From assembly GCA_023512835.1 (NCBI GenBank), contig CM042090.1, forward strand, positions 9,159,343-9,223,342: a stretch of DNA of 64,000 nucleotides. Reading direction: 5' to 3'. How positions within the stretch are numbered: the stretch's first letter is position 1; each line of letters starts with the position of its first letter. Below, piece after piece: positions 1 through 9,149 of this stretch. The DNA is from Taxillus chinensis (Eukaryota > Streptophyta > Magnoliopsida > Santalales > Loranthaceae). The notes under the pieces were generated by a model, which saw nothing but the letters and a program-made list of their open reading frames with translations, searched no databases and was not told the origin of the DNA. The position numbers and the translations under genes were made by a program.

Positions 1-850
1 GGATTGTCAAATGGTGTCCCATCTCCTCTGAAATGCATATTTGGTGTTATTGGAGCACTACGAGGCTTCACTTCCAGTTTGCCTGTCTCAGTTAATAAAT
101 CAAGAATATATTTCCTTTGTGAGAGAAAGATACTGTGTTTACTCCCTGTAACTTCAATACCTAAGAAATATTTGAGCAATCCCAAGTTCGTGTGAAATTG
201 AGTAGGAAGAAAGGACTTAAAAGATAAAATATCCAAAGTATCACTGCCGGTAATAACAATATCATGCACATATACAACTAAAAGGAAGAGACTACTGGTT
301 GATTGCTTGTAGAACAATGAATGGTCATTCTGGCTCTTAATCATGCCCCATGTTTTATTAGTCTGACTAAATTTGTCAAACTAAGCATGAGGACTTTGTT
401 TCAAACCATATAACAATTTTCGAAGACAACAAACACGCCCAGACTTTCCCTGAGCAACAAAACCCAGAGGTTGCTCCATATACACTTTTTCGTGGAGATC
501 ACCATGAAGAAAAACATTTTTAATATTCAATTGATGCAAAGGCCAATGGTGAGTAGCGGCCATAGAAATAAACAAGCGAGCAGAAGTCAATTTGGCAACA
601 CGAGAGAAAGTATCTGAATAGTCCACACCATATGTTTAGGCATAACCTTTAGCAACAAGACGGGTTTTCAACCGAGCAACAGACCCATCACAATTGACCT
701 TAATTGCGAACACCCACTTGCAGCCGATAGCACGTTTCCCTGAAGGTAAATAAACTAAGTCTCAAGTACCATTTTCATCTAAAGCCTGCATTTCATCGAT
801 CATTGCTTGGTGCCAACCAGGGTGAAAAAGGGCTTCACGAACAGTTTTAA
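1..850 (-). pseudogene. Copia reverse transcriptase remnant
   Basis: The minus strand carries the copia RT domain: KWVFAIKVN near 700, VDYSDTFSRVAKL near 610, NVFLHGDLHEKVYMEQP near 490, LLYGLKQSPHA near 400, and a GLLKYFLGIEV segment near 150-190. The catalytic box at 261-272 reads YVHD rather than YVDD, so one metal-binding aspartate is lost. Stops interrupt the frame at 762-764, 636-638 and 381-383. The domain and RNase H continue past the left edge. Confidence 0.92.
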
Positions 851-1283
851 TCACACTACTAGAATTGAGAGAGGTAACAAAAGAACGAGGAGAAGAAGAA
901 GACAATTAATTGTAAGAAACGAAAGAGGAGATAGGAAAAGTGCAGCTTCATTTAAAACGGAATTTGATGGCGAAGAAGTAGATACAGAACATGAATCAAG
1001 AGGTCAACGCCTGAAGCACACTTGAGGAATAGGATATTTGTGAGCGGTAGGAGGAACAAGGCTTATTACAGGCGTAGAAGGTGTGATAGAGTATATCAAG
1101 ACATCATCATCATCAACAGCATCCTCCACTTAATGTGGGGGAAGTAAAGAAAACAAAAAATAGGATATATCTTCCATGAAAGTAACATCAATTGAAATAA
1201 GATATTTGTTAAGACTAGGACAATAACATCAATATTCTTTTTGAAGATGAGGATATCTAAGAAAAATACACTTCAAAGACTTA

Positions 1284-1507
1284 GGGCATGTTTGGTTGGG
1301 GTGTTTTCTGTTTTCGTTTTTAAAATGTAATAGTTGTTTTCGGGTAAAAAAATTGAAAATTAAAAATAACAAAAATTTATTTTCATTTTTTATGTCATAA
1401 AGAATGAAAACAACATTTTATTGTTTTCAGTTTTATGTTTTTTATACTCAAAAACAGCTATCACATTTTGAAAACAAAAACAGAAAACAGGTGAAACAAA
1501 CATGGCC
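1284..1507. mobile_element. Tourist-like (PIF/Harbinger) MITE inserted in the copia element
   Basis: The ends are GGGCATGTTTGG and, reverse-complemented, GGCCATGTTTGT, inside imperfect terminal inverted repeats of about 60 bp. It is flanked on both sides by TTA (1281-1283 and 1508-1510), the 3-bp target duplication typical of PIF/Harbinger elements. It is 224 bp, has no coding capacity, and is AT-rich inside. It falls between the RT and integrase pieces of the copia element and so is younger than that insertion. Confidence 0.85.
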
Positions 1508-1510
1508 TTA

Positions 1511-2150
1511 GGATCTAATTTAGTGACATGTGGGCGAACATCACGAACAAAGCAAGTGCTATTAAATATTTTAAGATCAATTGGAAACATAGACTCGTGG
1601 GGAAAGAGAGTTTTATAAGAGATTTCACCATGAAGAACAGATGAAAGCATAAGATTAATTAAGAATCATGTGATAGAAATTGCATTAGCTCAAAAGATTT
1701 TAGGAACATTCATTTAAAATAAAAGGGCACTTGCAGTTTCAAGATGTCTATTCTTTTGTTCGGCCACACTATTTTGAGATGGAATATTGACACAAGAAGT
1801 TTCATTAAGCATGTCATTTTGAGTCATAAAATTTTGAAACAATATTTGGGTATACTCTTTTATTATTGCGGAAACAACGAAGATAAACATTGAATTGAAT
1901 TTTGATTTCAGCACAAAAAGCACAAAAGATGAAAAAAAGTTCCACAAAGGTAACAAAGTATTTAAATCCAGGTTTAGATATAATAGGACAAGGACCCCTA
2001 ACATTAGAATGAACTAATTCGAAAGGAACATTAACACATTTATTGATTCTCGGACTGAAGCTAAGGCGATGGTATTTGGCATACTGACATGATTGACAAT
2101 TTAAAGAAGACATATGAATAAATTGTGGACAAAGCTTCTTAAGCACAGGA
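1511..2150 (-). pseudogene. Copia integrase remnant
   Basis: Minus-strand fragments recall integrase in order: a C-x2-C zinc-binding tail (CQSCQYAKYHR) near 2080, then HSNVRGPCP and FKYFVTFV around 1960-2030 from the catalytic core, then the conserved SVAEQKNRHLETA segment around 1740-1790, then the C-terminal KLDPKA segment around 1525. The first core acidic residue is replaced (HSN instead of HSD). The pieces fall in different frames, so frameshifts have accumulated. The MITE at 1284-1507 lies just beyond the C-terminal piece. Confidence 0.85.
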
Positions 2151-2399
2151 AGTAACGGATGACCCCACTTATAGTGTTCTTTGAAGGGAGATGTGACACC
2201 AAAGCAAGCAACAGATGAAGTGAGTAGGGTATCAAGGGCGTAGAAGCCTCCAGTTTCATGTCCTTTACCAATAATCTTCTTTGTCTTAAAATCCTAAAAT
2301 AAGCAATGATCAGGGAAAAAATGTAATTGAACAATTAAGATCACAAGTAAGCTGACTTACTTAAATTAAATTAAAAGAGAAATTAAGTAAATGTAAGAC

Positions 2400-2600
2400 T
2401 GATGACAACGGTAGTAGAGGGGTTGGTGTAATTATTTTAGTCCCACAAACACAAAATGATAACCCATCAGCTAAGGTAATTGTAGATCGAGAGACGTGAT
2501 GTTGGTAATTAGAAAAGAGACTAGAATTACATGTCATATGATTTGTGGTACCAGAATCAATGATTCATTTGGAAGATGAGGAAAGAAGATACTTATTTGA
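2400..2600 (-). pseudogene. Copia aspartic protease remnant
   Basis: The minus-strand frame shows the retropepsin active-site segment DSGTTNHMT, preceded two residues earlier by a stop at 2565-2567 where this family normally has an aromatic residue. An upstream open stretch (2568-2867) encodes a short hydrophilic tail consistent with the gag-protease junction, but no CCHC zinc knuckle is visible, so gag appears deleted. This remnant is not functional. Confidence 0.8.
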
Positions 2601-2841
2601 ATTGCCTGGATCAGCAATAACATTAACAAAAGGAATTGAAGACTTTAATGATTCTTGATACTTGAAAAACTTGATAAATTCGTCTACAGAGATACAAACT
2701 ATTATGTTACAGGTTGAGCCCGTTACTCTGGTAGAGTTGACCACAAATAAAACAATCGAAGATATGAAACAGATTACGGTCGACATTAAAATAATGGAGA
2801 CATCGAAGCTAAGGTGAAAGACGAGACTGGATATATACAAA

Positions 2842-2854
2842 GGCTCTAATACCA
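2842..2854 (-). other. Primer-binding site complementary to initiator tRNA-Met
   Basis: Minus-strand TGGTATTAGAGCC directly follows the LTR end. Copia elements classically use TGGTATCAGAGC, the complement of the initiator tRNA-Met 3' end; one base differs here. Its position fixes both the orientation of the element and the LTR boundary. Confidence 0.85.
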
Positions 2855-3001
2855 TGATAGAAAACAAATATTGTTATTTCTCTTAACTAGATGTACAATA
2901 TATGAATAAGTATATATATATATATAAATAGATGAAACTATATTTAGGATATTAATAATAATATTCATTAATCATTTTAATCCCACTAATTGCTCCTAAC
3001 A
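2855..3001 (-). repeat. 5' LTR of the copia element (147 bp)
   Basis: On the minus strand it starts TGTTAGGAGC at 3001 and ends TTTTCTATCA at 2855, giving the TG...CA ends expected of an LTR. It is immediately followed by a primer-binding site. It contains an AT run (2911-2928) that could supply a TATA signal. The mate LTR is outside the window, so identity between the two LTRs, and therefore age, cannot be estimated. The flanking pentamer 3002-3006 (TACAT) is the predicted target-site duplication. Confidence 0.85.
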
Positions 3002-3250
3002 TACATAAAGTAATATTAATCACAAATTATACTCAAGATCTATATTTTGGCTATAAATTTTGTTAAAATTATAAATTTTGAGACAGTAGCTAGTCAAATT
3101 TGATTAAATTTAATCAAATTTGGCTAGTTTGTACTTTAAAGTTTGAAATTTTAATAAAGTTTATAGTCAAAATACAAATCTGAGTATAATTTTTGATTAA
3201 TATTATTTTATATAGACAAATTTATTAAAAGTTTTAGTTAGTCCACTACT
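3002..3250. mobile_element. Foldback MITE, copy 1 (left arm cut by copia)
   Basis: A nearly palindromic AT-rich sequence centred near 3115, around TCAAATTTGATTAAATTTAA. Right-arm landmarks (TAGTCAAAATACAAATCTGAG, then TTTGATTAATATTATTTTA, then ACAAATTTATT) match copies at 37034-37286, 45050-45180 and 51222-51446. Compared with copy 2, the outer ~35 bp of the left arm are missing exactly where the copia LTR begins, so the missing end should lie beyond the 3' LTR off the left edge. Confidence 0.8.
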
Positions 3251-4007
3251 AGTGTATTCAAGAGCACATAACCAGCAAAGAAGAGAAACCACTTGAATTC
3301 AAGATCAGACATGTTTTTTTCCTCTTTTTTCCTATATGCTATGTTGCAAAAACGCTCAAATAGTCATTGAGATTGCTGTATTTGTACAATTAAAGCAGTT
3401 GGTTTGATTATTGCTTATCTCGAATGATAAGATTATAAACGTTGTAGTTGAAAAATTAGGAAATAGATTGTTGATCCAGCTAAAAGGAGGAAGGCGAGGA
3501 GTTGTCAAACGTTCCTTCTACCTCTCATAAGTTGTTTTTAATTTGATCTCGATGGAGTATGCACTGAAATTAGCTGACCCACTATAAATATTTATTTTGT
3601 TCCTTTTTACTTTTGTCACATATTGTGTTTGTAAGTTTGGGATTAATTATTATATTATTGCTTCTGCATCTATTTGTGGAGCACTCGTATATGAATTATT
3701 GTCGTAATTTTATTTTGGTCAGAAAATTTCAGTGTCCCATTCAACACGGTAGTGGTTCATTTGATGCTAAGAATTTTTTAACCAGCACTTTAAAATTCAG
3801 ACTTGTGACCAACATTGTTGGGGGGGTAGGTTTATGACCTGGGAGTTATTTTTCTATGTATTTTCTTCTCTTCCATTCTGAAACTAAAGTAGCTAGATAG
3901 GTCGGATTTGGTTCATCTGAGTGTTTTTGGTGCTTGTCTTCTCAGGTGCTGCTCTCAGCCCTTGATCAAGTGCCTGAGTATATCAGCTTAGCTATCTTAT
4001 TGGCTTA
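3251..4007 (+). other. Non-coding, probably rsmH intron
   Basis: No exon resembling the N-terminal SAM-binding half of RsmH is visible here on the + strand, and no other gene is recognised. The sequence is T-rich with short chance open frames. Confidence 0.5.
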
Positions 4008-4602
4008 TAGGCATGTAAATGAGCCGAATTGAGTCGAGCCGAGTTTTGGCAAGCTCGACTTGGCTCATTTAAGAAAAAAAACATTCGAGCCAAACTTGAA
4101 ATTTTTGACTCAAACTTGGCTCGCTTAGCATTTTGTCAAGCTTGGGTAAGTTATTTTTTCGAGTTCAATTCAACTAAGCTCTTGATTTTTCATATAAATT
4201 ATATTATTATCTAAAAAAATAATTTTTTTTATATAAAAATATAATTATATTTGTTAATACTTAATATTATTAAATTATAATATTTATATATAAATTTATT
4301 AAGTTATACACACACTAATCACTATTAAATTATTAACTAACAAACAAATAATCTCATAATCTTAATTATTAATATATCATTACAAATAATAAAATAAGTA
4401 AAATATATAATTTATAATTCATAAACATAATTATATTTCATATATGATACATTAATTTTTAAACGAGTTGACCCCACAAGTTCCTGTCAAGTTTAATCGA
4501 TCAAATTTCAGCAGTAACAAGTGAATCTTTATAATGTTAAGTTTAGTTTGGGCTAAATTTAATCGAGTGAGCTGTCGAATGCCTCGGTTTATTTACAAGC
4601 GT
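4008..4602. mobile_element. Non-autonomous DNA transposon with 9-bp target duplication (AGGC-TGTAAATGAGCC family), copy 1
   Basis: The left end TAGGCATGTAAATGAGCCGA and the reverse-complemented right end ACGCTTGTAAATAAACCGAG form imperfect terminal inverted repeats. Flanks are ATTGGCTTA (3999-4007) and ATTAGCTTA (4603-4611), a 9-bp duplication with one change. A 9-bp duplication points to a Mutator-like element, although a hAT origin is not excluded. The terminal 100 bp are rich in GAGCC/CTCGA motifs; the middle is very AT-rich and non-coding. A related copy with a perfect 9-bp duplication is at 15625-15923. Confidence 0.75.
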
Positions 4603-4708
4603 ATTAGCTTAGAACAAAACAAGCACCAACAAACTTGGAGAGGAGCTGAATTCAAAATTAGTTTTGAATTTTCATCTTAATGAGCTGATTTTAACAGGCA
4701 TTTGACAG

Positions 4709-5522
4709 GCTACTCTGAAGGCAGAAGATATATTGAATTCTTGGCCAGATGTTGAACTGGGGCGAATCCTGCGGGATTACGGGGAAGAAAGCAACTGGTG
4801 GTCTCTTCAAAAAAAGATTGTCAAGGCACGCTTAAGTGGTGGATTGCATTCTACAGGTGAACTAGTGCACCTTATACGGAGAACAACTTCCAAAGCAAGA
4901 GGTGGATTTCCTTTTCTCCCGATCAGCCCTATTATAAATGCGCTTGGCATTTCTAATAATATCATCAATGTTGACTAAAACGACCGCGAACATCCTATAT
5001 AGAAATCATGTTATTAGTTGTTTGATTAGGTACTGCTGTGAGCGTTGAATATCAAGACATTTTGAGTGTGATATTAACTGTGGTAAAAAAATTACAGGAG
5101 AAGGGCGACAAGGTTGGATAAAGACAGCAACACGAGTGTTTCAAGCTTTGAGGATTGCTGTCAATGATGAACTCAAGACGCTAGAGGATGCTCTTCATGC
5201 TTGTTTTGAGTGCCTTGCACCTGGGGGTAGACTTGCGGTCATATCATTCCACAGCCTAGAGGATAGGATTGTGAAACGGGCTTTTCTCAGTATCATTAGC
5301 AGTGACATTGGGGATGAAGTAGATGAGGTTGATGAAGGGAGAGCCAGAGATTATTTCGGAAGCAAAGATGGTTCAGATGAAGCATGGATTAAACAGAAGA
5401 TTTTTGGCCGCAATGGAATCATTCTTACAAAGAGGCCAGTAACACCTTCTGAAGAGGAGGAAAAATTGAACCCGCGCTGTAGGAGTGCGAAACTCAGGGT
5501 GATTCAGAAGATTCGAAGATAG
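4709..5522 (+). CDS. rsmH: RsmH/MraW-type 16S rRNA (cytosine-N4) methyltransferase, last two exons (partial)
   Basis: Plant homologues of bacterial RsmH (MraW) use SAM to methylate a cytosine of small-subunit rRNA, and are expected to act in organelles. Exons 4709-4901 and 5098-5522 join in frame (G|GA across the junction; donor GT 4902-4903, acceptor AG 5096-5097) to give the last 205 residues. Diagnostic pieces are [58 protein letters not shown] and the family signature [20 protein letters not shown], then a basic tail ending in a stop at 5520-5522. The first exon must begin at 4709, because a stop (TGA 4703-4705) lies just upstream in frame and AG sits at 4707-4708. The N-terminal half with the SAM-binding glycine loop is not found from 3251 to 4708; it is presumably left of the window beyond the copia insertion. 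If it is not there, this is a truncated pseudogene, although the visible exons are intact. Confidence 0.93.
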
Positions 5523-6070
5523 TTGAAATGGAGTGAATCAAAACTGACTTTGACTGGCCAGGAAATGCAAAGGAAACATTCAACCTCAATCATTTTTCGT
5601 TGAGAACAACTATCTAGGGTTTTATCCTAATGAAGCATAAAATATGTTAATTGTAAAATGAATATCAGGCATTAAGGACCAAGCGAAAGAGTTTATTGAA
5701 TACTATGGGAAGGGCTGAGAATAGATTGAATAGGGATGGGGTAGCTTCTGGAATGATTATTTATATTAAAAGTATATGTTTTTTATTGCAATTGACCAAT
5801 TTTATTTTGTTTTATGTTATTTGAATATTTTGTTATGTTTTGTGAAGTTTTATTATAGCGTAATAATAATAATAATAACAACAACGATAATAATACGGCA
5901 AAGGGGATATTTGGTATATGAAGCTCTCGTTAGTATTGACTTATTATGGATGTGATTTTCTTTCAATATTAATTTAAGAGGGGTATATATACTTTGACAA
6001 AAATATCTTTATTCCACCGCCCCATTTTTTCAGAAGTGATGTGGCACTAAGTTGGCTAGATGCATGATAA
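5523..6070 (+). other. rsmH 3' UTR and flank, with (AAT)n
   Basis: AT-rich 3' sequence follows the rsmH stop. AATAAT/AACAAC microsatellite sequence lies at about 5859-5888. TATTAAAAG and TTTTATTGC around 5760-5790 are plausible polyadenylation surroundings, but no cleavage site can be fixed. No gene was seen. Confidence 0.45.
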
Positions 6071-6071
6071 T

Positions 6072-6199
6072 TATGCGATGTCACATTTGTAGAGATTATT
6101 TGAAAAAACCTCTGAGGATGGCAGGACTTGAATTGATAACCTTACAAAAACAATAAAAGTCTTCACTCATTTAACTAGGATGATTTATAAAATTAAAAT

Positions 6200-6247
<48 letters not shown>

Positions 6248-6637
6248 TTGAATAATTAATGAAAATTTTAATGGGAACTCGTGAATTATTGTATGAATAA
6301 AATTTTTGAAGTATTTTAAATTATAATTAAATTAAATATATAATTTATAATTATCAATTTTAATTGTATTTTTATCATAAAACTTTTCAAATATTTAATA
6401 TGTTTAATTATAAATTATAAATTTTAATTGTAAATTTATAATTAATTTATAAAATTATTTATGAGTTTCATATAAGTTTGTATTAAATTTTTTATTAATA
6501 ATACACGGTCTGTGTATAACTATGTCTAATTTTATAAAAAAAAATGTTTTTAAAAGATTTCCGGTTCAAGTCTTGTCATTCTTATTTGAGCTTTTTCAAA
6601 TAAATTCAAATAACATTTGTTGATACGGCATCGCATG
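6072..6637. mobile_element. Long-TIR non-autonomous DNA transposon (~565 bp)
   Basis: The left 70 bp (ATGCGATGTCACATTTGT, then GATTATTTGAAAAA, then GGACTTGAATTGATAACC) are matched by the reverse complement of the right end (ATGCGATGCCGTATCAAC, then TTATTTGAA, then AAGACTTGAACC). Between the arms are a (TA)n run at 6206-6246 and AT-rich filler. The inner edge of each arm resembles a tRNA B box (GGTTCAAGTC on the + strand near 6563), a motif common in plant short elements. Target duplication was not resolved, so the superfamily is open. Confidence 0.6.
6206..6246. repeat. (TA)n microsatellite
   Basis: About 20 TA dinucleotides without interruption, inside the long-TIR element. Confidence 0.95.
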
Positions 6638-6704
6638 ACTCCCTCGACTCCTCCAACTCAATGCATAATCTCCACGTACTTCAATTGTGGGAGACCTGTC
6701 CTCG

Positions 6705-7474
6705 CATGTAGGTGCACCGATCGTGCACTAATGCGCGTTTGATCGTACGCGTACCATTATTTTATTTTAAAAAAAGTCTTATTTCAATGGTTCATGTGCA
6801 AAAGTACCTTTTTTGCCGTTTGAAAGTAAAATACGAGTTACAACATCTTTATGTCTACGACTGACATGAAATAAGCTACATCAGCAGTTTTTTTTACGAT
6901 TCGACATGCTTCCGGATCATCGCTCGAACTCTTGCTCGAGCATATGCTCGAGGCGCGCTCGAGCTTGAGGCTCGAGCATCGAATATGCCTCGAGCAGGCA
7001 TCAAGCACGCCTCAAGCAGGGGTTTGATCATCTCTTCCGCATCCAGATCTACGGGTTTTTGATTTGTAAGTATCAACGAGAGCTACAGCGCCCAAATGCC
7101 CATAGGGGGTTTGCCACTCTCAAATTTACAAAAAAAAAATAGATTTTTTCACATTTAAATTTAGATTTTATGCTATGTTCTACCTTCTACTATCCGGATA
7201 CACCGTTCAAGGCTCATCCCTACCTCCTCTGCTTTTTTTCTCTCTATCTCAAATGTGGTGCGCTGCACGTTAAGTTTTATGTAATTTTACTGACATGGAA
7301 ACTGCCACATCAGCCGGGAACGCAAAGGAGATGCAACGCCGGTTGCAAATAGACTTTTTCTTTTTAAAAAACTAATTAATGGGTGTTACTTTATTTGCAA
7401 GTAGAAATTTTCTTTAAAAAACTCAATCGTGTACTACTAATGCACATCAGTGCACGAATGATGCACCAAGTGCA
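6705..7474. mobile_element. Non-autonomous element with CTCGAG-rich core, copy 1
   Basis: The outer parts are inverted repeats: GCACCGATCGTGCACTAATG near 6713 matches the reverse complement of the right end (GCATCATTCGTGCACTGATG near 7445-7465). Subterminal motifs CTGACATGAAATAAGCTACATC (6862) and CTGACATGGAAACTGCCACATC (7289) recur in the element at 45671-46720. The core 6920-7018 contains five CTCGAG hexamers and many GCTTGAG/CTCAAGC half-variants. No coding capacity was seen. Confidence 0.55.
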
Positions 7475-7942
7475 AGCATATTTTTATGTCAATTTATTTT
7501 CTAAGGGATTATTTGGTGAAACTTGACTTGTGTATGCGGATGTCTTGTAGGCAAAAAATTTGCCAATTCAAAAAAATTTGCCAATTCCCCCCTCTCCTCT
7601 ACTCCAATGCCGCAATTGAGTTTCGATCCCTAAACAGATCTTTTTCTCGGTTTGTTAACGCAAAACCAACATGCATCCAACATAAACACATTTTCTGCCT
7701 CCAGAGGTTTTCTGGTACATGTCGACTTGGCTCTCTTACTAGACAGTGGAAGCATTCACCTACACTTCCTAAAAGACGCCAACAACTTTGGATAGCCCAA
7801 ACTTGTGCTTGCTGGTATCTGGGGCAGGCCAACCGGAAATGCTTAGTGATAGAGCGTTTGCTCATAGCAGGGGGGGGGGAAGGTTTTTGGAAAATTAGGA
7901 ATTTTTTTAATAGTATTTTGAAAATTTTTATATTTGATTATA
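7475..7942. other. Unassigned stretch with one open frame
   Basis: A 167-codon open frame runs 7486-7989 on the + strand, but its protein has no recognisable domain, is rich in Cys/Arg/Gln in a random-looking way, and runs into the inverted repeat of the next transposon. A G-run lies at 7871-7879. I do not call a gene. Confidence 0.4.
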
Positions 7943-7946
7943 GGGG

Positions 7947-8073
7947 TTTGAATTCACTAGTGAGCAACGATTTGCTCACTAGGTGGTGAGTGACCGATAT
8001 GATGATGTCATATCATCGGGTAGCCTAATCCATTGGAGTAGAAAGTGAAAATTGTTTTAAACATTTGACATAT

Positions 8074-8132
<59 letters not shown>

Positions 8133-8547
8133 TGAGGTGGTGTTTACCAATTGAGGACATGGTTGTGGAAGAGCAAGATGCGGGTGAGCTTGCGAGTGGT
8201 GTTGAAATTAGTCCATTCGATTTTGGGGCCATCATTGCATTTATTAATCACATATATCACCTCCAAATCATGCCGCTGCATCTGTTGCCGTTTACAAGCT
8301 TCATACTATTCTCATGCTCATATGCTCGAGCATAAAGTGACAGTGCGGAGATAGAGAGATAGAGGAACGGAGAGGGTTTAGTAGTGTTAATGGCTCTCAA
8401 ATGTTCAAAACAACTTTCACTTTTTGCATACACTATTTCATTTCACCTCCATTAGATTAGGCTACTCGATGATGTAACATCATCACACTAGCTGCTCACC
8501 ACTTAGTGAGCAAATCGCTGCTTATAGCAAATCCAAACCCTAATTAT
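7947..8547. mobile_element. Long-TIR non-autonomous transposon (~600 bp)
   Basis: About 150 bp at each end are inverted copies. Left landmarks are GGGGTTTGAATTC, GCAACGATTTGCTCACTA, GGTGGTGAG, ATGATGATGTCA, GGTAGCCTAATCCATTGG and GTGAAAATTGTTTTAAACATTTGA. The reverse-complemented right end has AGGGTTTGGATTT, GCAGCGATTTGCTCACTA, AGTGGTGAG, GTGATGATGTTA, AGTAGCCTAATCTAATGG and GTGAAAGTTGTTTTGAACATTTGA. The centre carries (GA)n at 8077-8126. Long TIRs suggest a Mutator-like derivative; no clean target duplication was found. Confidence 0.75.
8077..8126. repeat. (GA)n microsatellite
   Basis: About 25 uninterrupted GA units inside the long-TIR element at 7947-8547. Confidence 0.95.
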
Positions 8548-8984
8548 AGTCCTTAGATTTGTTTAAATGAGCTTTAAAGGTTAGAAAAGGAGTTCTCTCT
8601 TTAAGATAACTATTATCTTTTTCTATTTATCAGCTATATATATTATAAGTAGGAACAACAACGGGTTAGGTCGGAGTCGGAGTCGAGTCTTGCCCAACTT
8701 GAACCCGACCCAAAAATATATAGCCCGATCCGAACCCAACCTCATTCCTGTGACCAATAGTGTATGCGTGTCCATAAAAAGAAAGGGAATGGATACTCAC
8801 ACCCATTAAGAGCATTGATATCAGATCCCCAATATGAGTCTATTTCCTTGTATTTAGAGAAAAAAGGTAAAAAAAAAAAGGTCATAAAATCATTCCCATA
8901 ATAGAAACGTTATATTTAGCTTTATTTATAAGGTTTGTATAAAGTGTTTTTCAATGGATTGAAAAATATTATTGACTCTCTATG
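8548..8984. other. No gene seen
   Basis: AT-rich spacer. A short block at 8670-8745 (TCGGAGTCGGAGTCGAGTC, then GAACCCGACCC) resembles the GC-rich ends of hAT-type repeats but has no visible partner. Confidence 0.4.
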
Positions 8985-9149
8985 TGTAAAGACACGTATT
9001 TGGATAATGTTTAGAGATAGCCATTATATGAAGCTAAAAACATCTGGTTGATAATGTGACCGAAATGTGAGTGTTTTGACAATAGTTGGCCCCACTTTCG
9101 AGTTGGGGCCTTGAGTGGCTCAATTGTTGACTTTTAAGAGTCTTTGACC

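Larger units (their letters stand above)
1..3001 (-). mobile_element. Degenerate Ty1/copia retrotransposon, 5' part, running off the left edge
   Basis: Read on the minus strand, the order is 5' LTR (2855-3001), tRNA primer-binding site, protease, integrase, then reverse transcriptase, which is the copia order (integrase before RT). The 3' LTR must lie left of position 1. Coding capacity is destroyed: in-frame stops at 2565-2567, 762-764, 636-638 and 381-383, plus frameshifts in integrase. Only about 280 bp separate the primer-binding site from the protease, so most of gag is deleted. A Tourist-like MITE sits at 1284-1507. The outer LTR edge abuts palindromic MITE sequence starting at 3002, so the element jumped into that MITE. 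Family assignment is secure; the lineage within copia was not determined. Confidence 0.93.

Noticed and set aside
3251..4708. Search for N-terminal rsmH exons
   Set aside because: No glycine-rich SAM-binding motif or other family segment in any + frame; the sequence is intron or spacer with a transposon.
6555..6600. Possible tRNA gene (GGTTCAAGTC B-box-like)
   Set aside because: No acceptor stem, D-arm or anticodon arm can be paired; the motif belongs to a transposon arm.
7486..7989. 167-codon + strand open frame
   Set aside because: No recognisable domain or composition bias of a protein, continues into the inverted repeat of a transposon, no promoter or splice context.
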